64,000 nucleotides of DNA. Source: JAEUJM01 sp964635055 (GTDB taxonomy: Bacteria > Actinomycetota > Acidimicrobiia > Acidimicrobiales > DATDAH01). The notes under the pieces were generated by a model. It was not told where the DNA came from. It ran no database searches and saw nothing but the letters and a program-made list of their open reading frames with translations. Positions 25,531 to 33,587 of the stretch are shown in pieces. The translations under genes and the position numbers were made by a program. Within the stretch, counting starts at the first letter, position 1; each line of letters starts with the position of its first letter. Where the stretch lies: contig CAZWMT010000009.1 of NCBI GenBank assembly GCA_964635055.1, positions 1 through 64,000 on the forward strand, written 5' to 3'.

Positions 25531-26361
25531 TTGCGGCTGCACCTCTGCGGTGTCCGTGGCAGCACGCCGGCCCCCGGCGCGGACTTCGTCCGCTACGGGG
25601 GCCACACCTCGTGCGTGGCCGTGTCGGTCGACGACGGCCCACCGACCCTGGTCCTCGACGCCGGTACCGGCCTGCGCAACGTCTCGGCCCTGCTCGACGG
25701 CCAGCCCTACCGGGGCGCACTGGTGCTCGGGCACCTGCACTGGGACCACACCCAGGGCATCCCGTTCTTCGTCGCCGGTGACCGTGAGGGGTCGCGGGTG
25801 GAGGTCTACCTGCCCCGGCAGGGCGACGAGCGCGAGGTGCTCGAGCGCTTCATGTCCCCGCCCCACTTCCCGATCGGCGTCGAGGGGCTGCGCGGTGCGT
25901 GGGCCCTCCATGGCCTCGACGAGGGCGAGCGAGACATCGAGGGGTTCTCGGTGCTGGCCCTCGACATCCCCCACAAGGGCGGCCGCATGCTCGGGTTCCG
26001 GGTCAGCGCCGGCGGTGCGTCGTTCGCCTACCTGTCCGACCACTCCCCGCTCACGATGGGCCCTGGCCCCGACGGGCTCGGCGCCTACCACGACAACGCC
26101 CTGCGCCTCGCCGCGGGTGTCGACCTGCTCATCCACGACGCCCAGCACACCGCCGAGGAGCTGCCGGCGCGCGCGTCGTTCGGCCACTCGGCCATGGAGT
26201 ACGCCGTGGGTCTCGGCGTGGAGGCCGGCGCCGGCAGCGTGCTGCTCTTCCACCACGATCCCAACCGCACCGACGCGCAGCTCGACGAGGTGGCCGAGCG
26301 CTTCGCCGGTGCCCCTCTGGCGGTGACCGCCGCCGTGGAAGGCGCCGTCATCGACGTGTGA
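25531..26361 (+). CDS. MBL-fold metallo-hydrolase, possible cyclic-nucleotide phosphodiesterase
   Basis: 276 residues, TTG start 5 bp after the cyclic-nucleotide-binding gene. Metallo-beta-lactamase motifs are complete: the HxHxDH motif in LVLGHLHWDHTQGIPFF, His in DIPHKGG, bridging Asp in AYLSDHSPL, and a late His in LLFHHDPNRTD. The opening LHLCGVRGSTPAPG and YGGHTSC segment belongs to the MBL subgroup near PhnP, RNase Z and class II cAMP phosphodiesterases. Given its neighbours (a cyclase and a cyclic-nucleotide receptor), degradation of the cyclic nucleotide is an attractive inference, but the fold alone does not prove the substrate. Confidence 0.8.
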   Translation: MRLHLCGVRGSTPAPGADFVRYGGHTSCVAVSVDDGPPTLVLDAGTGLRNVSALLDGQPYRGALVLGHLHWDHTQGIPFFVAGDREGSRVEVYLPRQGDEREVLERFMSPPHFPIGVEGLRGAWALHGLDEGERDIEGFSVLALDIPHKGGRMLGFRVSAGGASFAYLSDHSPLTMGPGPDGLGAYHDNALRLAAGVDLLIHDAQHTAEELPARASFGHSAMEYAVGLGVEAGAGSVLLFHHDPNRTDAQLDEVAERFAGAPLAVTAAVEGAVIDV

Positions 26362-26416
26362 TCCGCGTGCCTCGCGGCCTCGATGGAGGTCGGCTCGACC
26401 CCGATACGCCGCGCTC

Positions 26417-26581
26417 GTGACGTCGATCCCGGCATTGCGCGAGCCGGTCCGCCGCCTCACCGATGATGAGTCCCCGGCCGCCCTCGCCGGCGCTGTCGAG
26501 CTCATCCTCGAGGGCCTCCGCCTCTCGAAGCGCCTCAACGAGGAGGCCGTCGGCGCCCGCGCCACCTACCGAGGACGCTGA
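26417..26581 (+). CDS. Small ORF resembling the C-terminal tail of a magnesium-chelatase-like AAA protein
   Basis: 54 residues from GTG at 26417. The segment AVELILEGLRLSKRLNEE followed by AVGARATYRGR resembles, from memory, the extreme C-terminus of actinobacterial magnesium-chelatase-like (ChlI/BchI-type) ATPases (EGLHLxKRLxK pattern). No AAA core precedes it: the MBL gene ends at 26361 and the 55 bp between carry no matching sequence. It is therefore either a remnant of a lost gene or a real small protein. There is a GGAGG about 25 bp upstream, too far for a good ribosome-binding site. Codon-position GC bias looks coding. Confidence 0.4.
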   Translation: MTSIPALREPVRRLTDDESPAALAGAVELILEGLRLSKRLNEEAVGARATYRGR

Positions 26582-26752
26582 GCCCGGACGCTGTTGGCGA
26601 TCGTTCCGGCAGCTCAAGCAACGTAAGTCCAACGGGCGCGGCCCAGTCGGTGCGTGGTGAACCGCGCCCGGTCGAGTCTCGTGAACGGGAAATCGCCGGT
26701 GGGACGGCCTGGATCGGTGCATCTATGCTGGTGGGCAGCAGGGAGGGGATTC

Positions 26753-29700
26753 ATGGACGGACACCGCGGAGCTCGGCTCTTCCGGCCGGTGCGCGCCGCC
26801 GTGGTGCTCGTCGTCGCGGCCGCGGCCTCGTTCGTCGTTGCTGGTCCCACGGCGCTGGCCCTGGCGGAGCCCGCGCCCAGCTTCGTGCGCACCATCGGCA
26901 CCGAGGGCAGCGACCAGCCGTGGCCGGGCGATCTCCAGGCGGCGCTCGAGGTCGCCGTGAGCCCGACCGGTGATGTGTACATCGCCGATGCCGGCAACCG
27001 CATCGTGCGCTACTCGGCGCTTGGCACCTTCCTGGGGTCCTGGCGGGGCGAGGATTCGGCGGCAGGCGCGTTCGTGGCAGTCAACGGCCTCGCCGTCGCT
27101 GCCTCCGGTGCCGTGTACGTGGCGGACGAGATCCAGGACCGTGTCGTGCGGTTTACCGCGGACGGCCAGTACGTGTCGCAGTGGGGCACGGAAGGGTCGG
27201 CCGACGGGCAGTTCGTGGCGCCGAGCACGGTCGCCGTGGGCCCGGACGGGAACGTGTGGGTGGCCCAGAGCGGCGGCGACCTCCGGGTCCAACGGTTTAC
27301 TGCCTCCGGTGCCTTTGTCTCGCGCTGGCAGCTCTGCCCGTCGAGCTGCGTCGCCGTGTCGGACCTCGGGGTGGCCGGCGACGGCAGCGTCTACGCCACG
27401 TCCGTCGCGACTGATTCGGTGCACCACCTCGATGCCGCGGGTGCGACCCTGGCCACGTTCGGCGGCCTCGGTTCGGCTGACGGCAAGTTCCGCGATCCTG
27501 ATGGTGTGGCGGTGGCCGGCGACGGCAGCGTGTACGTGGCGGACACCGAGAACCAGCGGATCCAGCGTTTCACGGGGGCCGGAGCGTACATGTCGAAGTG
27601 GGGCCAGAGCGGCACCACCAACAGCCGCTTCACCGCCCTCTCCGACGTGGCGGTCGGCGCCAGCGGTGACGTCTACACGACCGACCGCAGTCCACTGGCC
27701 CTCCGTTCCGTGCAGCGGTTCAACGCCAGCGGCACTTGGCTCGGGAGCTGGGCCTCGTTGGGCGACGGTCTCGCGCGATTCCGGACCCCGAAGGATGTCG
27801 CCGTGGCTGGCGACGGTGGCCTGGTGGTGGCCGACAGCGGCAACCACCGCGTGTCCCGAGCGGGGCCAGACCTCGTGTTCGACACCCACTTCGGCACCCA
27901 GGGGAGCGGACCTGGTCAGTTCCAGGACCCGTCGTCGGTGGCCCTCGCACCCAACGGCGACGTGTACGTCGCCGACACCGGCAACCATCGGGTTCAGCGG
28001 TTCACGGCGGCGGGCTCGTTTGTCTCGACGTGGGGTACCTGGGGTAACGGGCCTGGACAGTTCGACCATCCTGCGGGCATCGAGGTTGATGCTCACGGCG
28101 ATGTCTGGGTCGCCGACCGGGGCAACGACCGCATCCAGCGCTTCAGCGCCTCGGGGGATCTCGAGGCCGTCATCGGAGCGGACGCCGGCGGCGTCACGTT
28201 CGACTCGCCCTCTGCGGTCGTCGTCAGCAGCGAGGGCGTGTTCGTCGCCGACACTGGCCGCGAACGGATCGTGCGCCTCACCGAGGGTGGCGTGCTGACC
28301 GTGGCGTGGTCCACCCGAACAGGAGCGAGCGCATCGGCGCCGAGGGGCCTCGCCGCCGACCCTCGTGGAGGCGTGTGGGTGGTGACGGACGGTTCCCCAT
28401 TGGTCCCGCTCTCGAATCTGACTCGGTACACCGCCGGCGGGACGACCGTCGCGACCGGGGTCTTCGGCAACGGCGGGCGAGGCGTGGCCGTACGCTGGGA
28501 CGGAAACATGTTCGTGGCCCACGAGCACCCGAACGTCCTGCTGACGCAGGTGCGATGGGCACCAGGGCCGCTCGGGCAGGTCGAGCTCACCGCCCGCCGT
28601 CCCGATGCCGTGGTCGGCCAGCGCATCGACTACGACCTGGTCGTGCAGAACCTGGGCACGACGCCCTTCACCGGGGTGACTGCCTCGTTCACGGCCGCGC
28701 CGGAGTGCAACGGCCCGCTCCCCGATCTGGCCGTCGCGGAACGCCTGACCCGGACCTGTTCACACGTGGCCCAAGCGAGCGACGTCGGCATCTTGTCGAA
28801 CCAGTTGACGGTGACGGCGAGTGAGCTCGGCTCACCGCTCCAGAGCTCGGCGGGGGCTGCCGACGTGTTGGTACAAGCCTCGCTGGACCCTCCATCGGTG
28901 CCGCCCAGCGCGGGCCAGTTCGGTGGGGCGGGGACCGAGCCCGGCCAGTTGCAGGCGGCGCGCGACATCGCCGTGGCTCAGAACGGGGATGTCTTGGTGC
29001 TCAACCACTCGGCGTCGGTGCCGGAGGTCGACATCTACCGCGAGGGTCGTCCGCTCCGTCGGGTGAGTTTCCCCGGCATCGCCGACCCTCCCTGGCGCGT
29101 CGCTGCCGGTTCGGGCTCCTCGCTGTACCTGCTTTCCTTCCGGAACCGGAACTTCTTCTTGCCGGACAACACGATCGAAGTGGGCACAAGCCCCGTCTTG
29201 AACAGGTACTCGGGGACCGGGACGTACCTGGGGCAGATCTTGCCCGGGAGCGCGGACTCGCGGCCGCACGACCTCGCCTCAGTACCGGGGCCCGGCTCCA
29301 CCCCCTGCTACGTCGCCACCACCGAGAACGTGTTCACGTGGCACGACAACAGCGGCCAGGCGCAGCAGGCAAGGTTCGGTGCCAACGAGCTCGTCCACTC
29401 CTGCGCGGGCGCGAGCTCTTCCAGCGGGTTCTGGACCGCCGTCGCGGCGTCGCAGGCCGGGGTGTACACGCTCCAGTCGCCGTTCTCGCCGAACCCGACG
29501 GTGTCCATCCACGACGGCACGACGTACCGGTCGTCGTTCCCGATAGCGGGCCCGTCGAACCCTGGGGACGTCGCCGCCGATGATGCCGGAAACGTTTACA
29601 TCACCTACCCGGACGCCCAGGTGATCCGGATGTACTCGTCGGCAGGGGCGATCGTCGCCCAGTGGTCGGGTCGCGCCCACCGTGTCGCGGTCGGGCCCGA

Positions 29701-30937
29701 CGGCATCGTGTATGGCCTCGATGGGACCTCGTCGGTGGTGCGGATGTACGGGGCGACGCTCAGCGGTGTCGTGGCCGACGAACACACCGATGCTGTCCTC
29801 CCCGGCGTGGTTGCGGTGGCCGTCGACTCGACCGGACGGGTGGCCGGAGCGGCAGTCAGCGACACGGCGGGCCGCTACTGGATGAACGTCGGCCTCGGCG
29901 CCCACCGGGTGGTGTTCGTCGACCCCACCGGGGGGCACGACGGGGAGTGGGCCTGGGGACACCCGCTCGACCAGCCGACGGCGGGGGCGTTGATCAACGT
30001 GCCGGCGGGCGGCGCCACCGTGAACATCGGGCTCGAGGACCATCGCGGCACGATCGCGGGCACGGTCACCTCCGCCGGATCCGGGGACGCGGTGCCGTCT
30101 GCCTGGGTCGCGGCCTTGGACCTGTCGACCGGGCTGCTGCGGGGGACTGAAGCGGGTCCAGACGGCTCCTACGAGCTCGACGACCTGCCCGCGGGTGATC
30201 ACCTCACCATGTTCGTCGACCCGTCGGGCCAGCGGCGCTTCGAGTTCTTCGATGATCAGCTCTATGCACAGCTGGCGGATCCGGTGACGGTCAGCGCGAG
30301 AGAGACCTCCGCTGCCAACGCCAGCCTGACCGGCCAGGGCCCGTTCTCGTCGGGATCGACGATCTCCGGCACGATCACCGACGACGAATCCGGAGATCCG
30401 ATCGCGGGCGCTTGGGTGGTCGCGGTCCGGACTGACGGGGTGATGCGAGCCGGCGCCGTGGCCGACGCCGCGGGGCACTACTCGCTGACGGTGGGTCCCG
30501 GCAGCTATCGCGTGCAGGCGATCGACCCGGCCGGCGGCCACTTCGCGGAGTGGATGCCCGATCATCCCGTGGACGACTTCGGCGGCGCGCCCGTGCACAC
30601 GGTCGGCGTGGGCGGCACGATCACCGTCGACTCCGGGATGGCGGCGAACAGGGGGGCGATCGCGGGAACGGTCGAGGATCCACTCGGCCAGTCGGCCGGG
30701 GACCTCGTGCTCGTGTTCTCGCTCACGCACGGCGGGGTGGCGGCGGCCGCCTTGACCACGTGGGACGGCTCCTATCGGGTCGACGGCCTCCTCCCGGGTG
30801 AGTACCTGGTCGCGTTCATCGACGCCGCCGGAGAACACGGTTTCGAGTACCACGACAACGCCGCCAATCCCGGCACCGCGACCCCGGTGTCGGTGACCGC
30901 CGGCGGCATCGCCACCATCAATGCCGCTCTGACCTGA
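26753..30937 (+). CDS. Very large secreted NHL-repeat protein with C-terminal carboxypeptidase-regulatory-like repeats
   Basis: 1394 residues; ATG at 26753 after AGGGAGGGG, with a -10-like TATGCT at 26724. Signal peptide: AAVVLVVAAAASFVVAG, cleavage probably near ALALAEP. About ten NHL blades follow (VYVADTGNHRVQRF, VWVADRGNDRIQRF, VYVADTENQRIQRF and variants), then a DUF11-like beta-sandwich (YDLVVQNLGTTPFTGV), a degenerate second propeller, and from about residue 1000 four ~80-residue repeats of the pattern 'I.GTV.D..SG.P..GAWV..' ending in FVDP or FIDA (CarboxypepD_reg-like folds). There is no LPxTG or C-terminal anchor. Probable cell-surface or matrix binding protein. A shorter relative lies at 56133-59429. 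Confidence 0.85.
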   Translation: MDGHRGARLFRPVRAAVVLVVAAAASFVVAGPTALALAEPAPSFVRTIGTEGSDQPWPGDLQAALEVAVSPTGDVYIADAGNRIVRYSALGTFLGSWRGEDSAAGAFVAVNGLAVAASGAVYVADEIQDRVVRFTADGQYVSQWGTEGSADGQFVAPSTVAVGPDGNVWVAQSGGDLRVQRFTASGAFVSRWQLCPSSCVAVSDLGVAGDGSVYATSVATDSVHHLDAAGATLATFGGLGSADGKFRDPDGVAVAGDGSVYVADTENQRIQRFTGAGAYMSKWGQSGTTNSRFTALSDVAVGASGDVYTTDRSPLALRSVQRFNASGTWLGSWASLGDGLARFRTPKDVAVAGDGGLVVADSGNHRVSRAGPDLVFDTHFGTQGSGPGQFQDPSSVALAPNGDVYVADTGNHRVQRFTAAGSFVSTWGTWGNGPGQFDHPAGIEVDAHGDVWVADRGNDRIQRFSASGDLEAVIGADAGGVTFDSPSAVVVSSEGVFVADTGRERIVRLTEGGVLTVAWSTRTGASASAPRGLAADPRGGVWVVTDGSPLVPLSNLTRYTAGGTTVATGVFGNGGRGVAVRWDGNMFVAHEHPNVLLTQVRWAPGPLGQVELTARRPDAVVGQRIDYDLVVQNLGTTPFTGVTASFTAAPECNGPLPDLAVAERLTRTCSHVAQASDVGILSNQLTVTASELGSPLQSSAGAADVLVQASLDPPSVPPSAGQFGGAGTEPGQLQAARDIAVAQNGDVLVLNHSASVPEVDIYREGRPLRRVSFPGIADPPWRVAAGSGSSLYLLSFRNRNFFLPDNTIEVGTSPVLNRYSGTGTYLGQILPGSADSRPHDLASVPGPGSTPCYVATTENVFTWHDNSGQAQQARFGANELVHSCAGASSSSGFWTAVAASQAGVYTLQSPFSPNPTVSIHDGTTYRSSFPIAGPSNPGDVAADDAGNVYITYPDAQVIRMYSSAGAIVAQWSGRAHRVAVGPDGIVYGLDGTSSVVRMYGATLSGVVADEHTDAVLPGVVAVAVDSTGRVAGAAVSDTAGRYWMNVGLGAHRVVFVDPTGGHDGEWAWGHPLDQPTAGALINVPAGGATVNIGLEDHRGTIAGTVTSAGSGDAVPSAWVAALDLSTGLLRGTEAGPDGSYELDDLPAGDHLTMFVDPSGQRRFEFFDDQLYAQLADPVTVSARETSAANASLTGQGPFSSGSTISGTITDDESGDPIAGAWVVAVRTDGVMRAGAVADAAGHYSLTVGPGSYRVQAIDPAGGHFAEWMPDHPVDDFGGAPVHTVGVGGTITVDSGMAANRGAIAGTVEDPLGQSAGDLVLVFSLTHGGVAAAALTTWDGSYRVDGLLPGEYLVAFIDAAGEHGFEYHDNAANPGTATPVSVTAGGIATINAALT

Positions 30938-30968
30938 CCCGGCTGGCACAGAGGTGGACGTGGGGGGC

Positions 30969-31355
30969 ATGCGGACGCCGGGGGCCATGTCGCGTCGGCG
31001 CTTCATCGCGTTGGCCGGCGGCACGGGCTTCATGGCGGCCGGGGGTGCGTCGCTGCTGGCGGCGTGCGGCTCCGACGGCGGCAGTTCGTCGGGGGCGGCG
31101 TCGTCCGGCACTGCCACCACGGCCGTGGTGCCGACGACGGTCATCGACCCGGACGTGCCCTGGCGGCTCCAGGGGAACTTCGCCCCGGTCACCCGCGAGG
31201 TCGAGGCCGACGACCTGGTCGTGCGGGGCGAGCTGCCCGAGTCGCTCGACGGGCTCTACGTGCGCAACGGTTCGAACGCCCAGAACGCCGACAATGGCCA
31301 CTGGTTCCTCGGCGACGGGATGCTCCACGGGATCCGCCTGGTGTCCGAGCCCTGA
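30969..31355 (+). pseudogene. Truncated carotenoid oxygenase (N-terminal fragment)
   Basis: 128 residues from ATG at 30969 (another ATG at 30987 precedes SRRRFIA). It starts with a Tat signal and lipobox-like end (MSRRRFIALAGG, LLAACGSDGG). Residues from PWRLQGNFAPVTREVEADDL through LPESLDGLYVRNGSNAQ to HWFLGDGMLHGIRL match the N-terminal region of carotenoid cleavage dioxygenases (RPE65 family), which are normally about 450-500 residues. A TGA follows at 31353, and the next sequence belongs to the opposite-strand peptidase, so the four iron-binding His residues and almost the whole propeller are missing. Non-functional as an oxygenase; a short exported lipoprotein could still be made. Confidence 0.75.
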
Positions 31356-31399
31356 TTGGCGTCACCGACAACAGCCCAAGCCAGCATCGCCGGTCGCGG

Positions 31400-33568
31400 T
31401 CAGGAGTCGTCGAGCTGCCAGGTGAGGAAGGCGAGCACGTCGGCCAACTCGTCGGCCTGCATGCCCACGGGCTTGCCCTGGCCGTGACCGGCACGGGCCT
31501 CGATCTGCAGGAGGACGGGGTGGGCGTCGCCACAGGAGGTGGCCGCCTGCAGGCGAGCGGCCATCTTGCGGGCGTGCGCGGGATGGACACGCGAGTCGCC
31601 CTCGCCCGACGTGAGCAGCACCGCCGGGTAGCAGGTGCCCTCGACCACCCGGTGGTAGGGCGAGTACGCATGGAGCCACGCGAGCTCCTCGGCCACATCG
31701 GGGTCGCCGTACTCGGGGATCCAGAGGCGGGCGATGAGGAACCGGTGGTAGCGCACCATGTCCAGCAGCGGGACGGCGCAGTGCACCGCCCGGCACAGGT
31801 CGGGCCGTTGCGTCAGCGCCGCGCCCACCAGGAGACCGCCGTTGCTGCCCCCTCGGATGGCGAGGCGCTCCCGGGACGTGTGGCCCTCGGCCACCAGCCA
31901 GTCGGCTGCGGCGATGAAGTCGTCGAACACCTGCTGCTTGCGCTCGCGGGTGCCGGCCAGGTGCCAGGGCTCACCTTCCTCGGCGCCGCCGCGGATGCCG
32001 GCGACGGCGTAGAGGCCGCCCTGGCGGCAGACCTCCACGATGGCGGGGCTGTACGCCGGGCCCATCGTGATGCCGAAGCCCCCGTAGCCGGTGAGCACCG
32101 CCATCGTGTCGGGTGAGCGATGGTGGTCTCGGCCCCGGACGAGGAACAGCGAGATGGCGGTGCCGTCGGTGGAGGGGTACTCGACGCGCTCCACGGCGAA
32201 GGCGCCGGGATCGAGGCCGGCGCCGGTGTCGCTCCAGGCCTCGAGGCCGTCGGGGCGCCAGCGGAACAGCTGCGCCGGGCGGGTGAACGAGGTGAAGGCC
32301 AGGAACGCCTCGTCCCGGTCGTCGGCGCCCGACAGCCCGGCCAACGAGCCCGCCTCGGGCAGGGCGACCACCGTGCCGCCGGTGCCGCCGGTGCCGCCGG
32401 TGCCGCCGGTGCCGCCCGAGCCGCCCGAGCCGCCCGAGCCGCCCGAGCCGAGGTCGTAGCGGGTCAGGGTGGCCACTGCGTGCTCGGTGGCCGCGACCAG
32501 CAGCGAGCCGGACGTGGTGGTGAAGCCCTCGATCACGGCGGTGCCCTCCGGCACCAGCGTCTCCCACCGGTCCACCCCGGGATCGTCGAGCGGGGCGACC
32601 ACCACCCGCCCGCGGGGTGCGTCGAGGGTGGTGTGCCCCACCAGGCGGCCCGCGACCACGTCGAAGCCGTTGATGACGTCGACACCCTCGATCACCACCT
32701 GGCGTGCGCCGCCGGCCCGCTCGAGCAGGTGGACGTCGACGCGGCTCCACCCGCGGGCCACGTGGACGAGCAGCCAGCGGCCGTCACGGGAGATCGACAC
32801 GTCGGGCCAGGCCGTGGGGTCGTCGTCCATCGCGTGCAGCACGGGGTCGCCCGCGGGATCGTCGCCCACGGTGTGCCACCGGATGTGGCGGCCGTACCCC
32901 CGCTCCTCCTCGGGGACGGTGTCAGGATCGGGGTAGCGGGCGTAGGCGAAGCCGGTGCCGTCGGGTAGCCAGGCCACCGACGCGGCCCGGGTGTGGGGGA
33001 TGCGGTCGTCCAGCAGCCGGCCGGCGTCGACGTCGAGCAGGTGCAGGGTGCTCTGCTCGTCGCCCCCGGTGGACAGGCCGAAGGCCACCAGCCGTCCGTC
33101 GGGCGCGGCGTGGTACCAGTCGAGCGCCGCGGTGGCGTCACCCGCGATCAGCGACGGGTCGACGAGCACCCGGGCGGGACCGGGGTGGGTCGCCGGCCGC
33201 ACGCACAACACGGCCTGCTCGCGATCACCACCTCTGTCGAGCGTGAACACCCGCTCGCCGGCCACCTGGGGTGAGGCGGTGACGGGCACCTGCAGGAGCG
33301 GCAGCAACCGCCGACGCATCGCGGCGCGTCCGGGCCGGCCGTCGAGCACGGCCCGGGCGTGCCGGTTCTGGGCCTCGACCCACGCCGCGGTCTCGTCGGT
33401 GTCGTCCTCCAGCCACCGGTAGGGGTCGGCCACCTCGATGCCGTGATGGACCTCGAGCAGGTCCTGGCGCCGGGTGGGCGGCGGGCCCGGCGCGGCGGTA
33501 CCGGTGAGCGGCCCCGAGGCGCCGACGGGCCCGGTGGGTGGGTCGACCGACCGGTCGGAGCGTGCCAT
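31400..33568 (-). CDS. S9-family prolyl oligopeptidase
   Basis: 722 residues, ATG at 33568. N-terminal HHGIEVADPYRWLEDDTDET is the prolyl-oligopeptidase opening motif; a seven-bladed propeller follows. The catalytic domain has Ser in IRGGSNGGLLVGA, Asp in LTSGEGDSRVHP and His in ARAGHGQGKP, plus GGFGITMGPAYSP near the oxyanion region. No signal peptide, so probably cytoplasmic, cutting proline-containing peptides. A Gly/Ser/Thr run of about 26 residues interrupts the propeller (see repeat at 32373). It diverges from the CocE-like hydrolase with only 19 bp between the start codons. Confidence 0.92.
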   Translation of the reverse strand: MARSDRSVDPPTGPVGASGPLTGTAAPGPPPTRRQDLLEVHHGIEVADPYRWLEDDTDETAAWVEAQNRHARAVLDGRPGRAAMRRRLLPLLQVPVTASPQVAGERVFTLDRGGDREQAVLCVRPATHPGPARVLVDPSLIAGDATAALDWYHAAPDGRLVAFGLSTGGDEQSTLHLLDVDAGRLLDDRIPHTRAASVAWLPDGTGFAYARYPDPDTVPEEERGYGRHIRWHTVGDDPAGDPVLHAMDDDPTAWPDVSISRDGRWLLVHVARGWSRVDVHLLERAGGARQVVIEGVDVINGFDVVAGRLVGHTTLDAPRGRVVVAPLDDPGVDRWETLVPEGTAVIEGFTTTSGSLLVAATEHAVATLTRYDLGSGGSGGSGGSGGTGGTGGTGGTGGTVVALPEAGSLAGLSGADDRDEAFLAFTSFTRPAQLFRWRPDGLEAWSDTGAGLDPGAFAVERVEYPSTDGTAISLFLVRGRDHHRSPDTMAVLTGYGGFGITMGPAYSPAIVEVCRQGGLYAVAGIRGGAEEGEPWHLAGTRERKQQVFDDFIAAADWLVAEGHTSRERLAIRGGSNGGLLVGAALTQRPDLCRAVHCAVPLLDMVRYHRFLIARLWIPEYGDPDVAEELAWLHAYSPYHRVVEGTCYPAVLLTSGEGDSRVHPAHARKMAARLQAATSCGDAHPVLLQIEARAGHGQGKPVGMQADELADVLAFLTWQLDDS
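32373..32450. repeat. 9-bp tandem repeat encoding a Gly/Ser/Thr linker
   Basis: About four to five copies of GTGCCGCCG followed by about four copies of GAGCCGCCC. On the minus strand they encode GGS and GGT units inside the S9 peptidase propeller. Copy number is probably variable by slippage. Confidence 0.85.
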
Positions 33569-33587
33569 GCCACTACCTTGCACCACC

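Noticed and set aside
32091..32968. Repeat at 32373-32450 as a PE/PPE-like or CRISPR element
   Set aside because: It is a simple 9-bp tandem repeat inside a coding gene, with no spacers.
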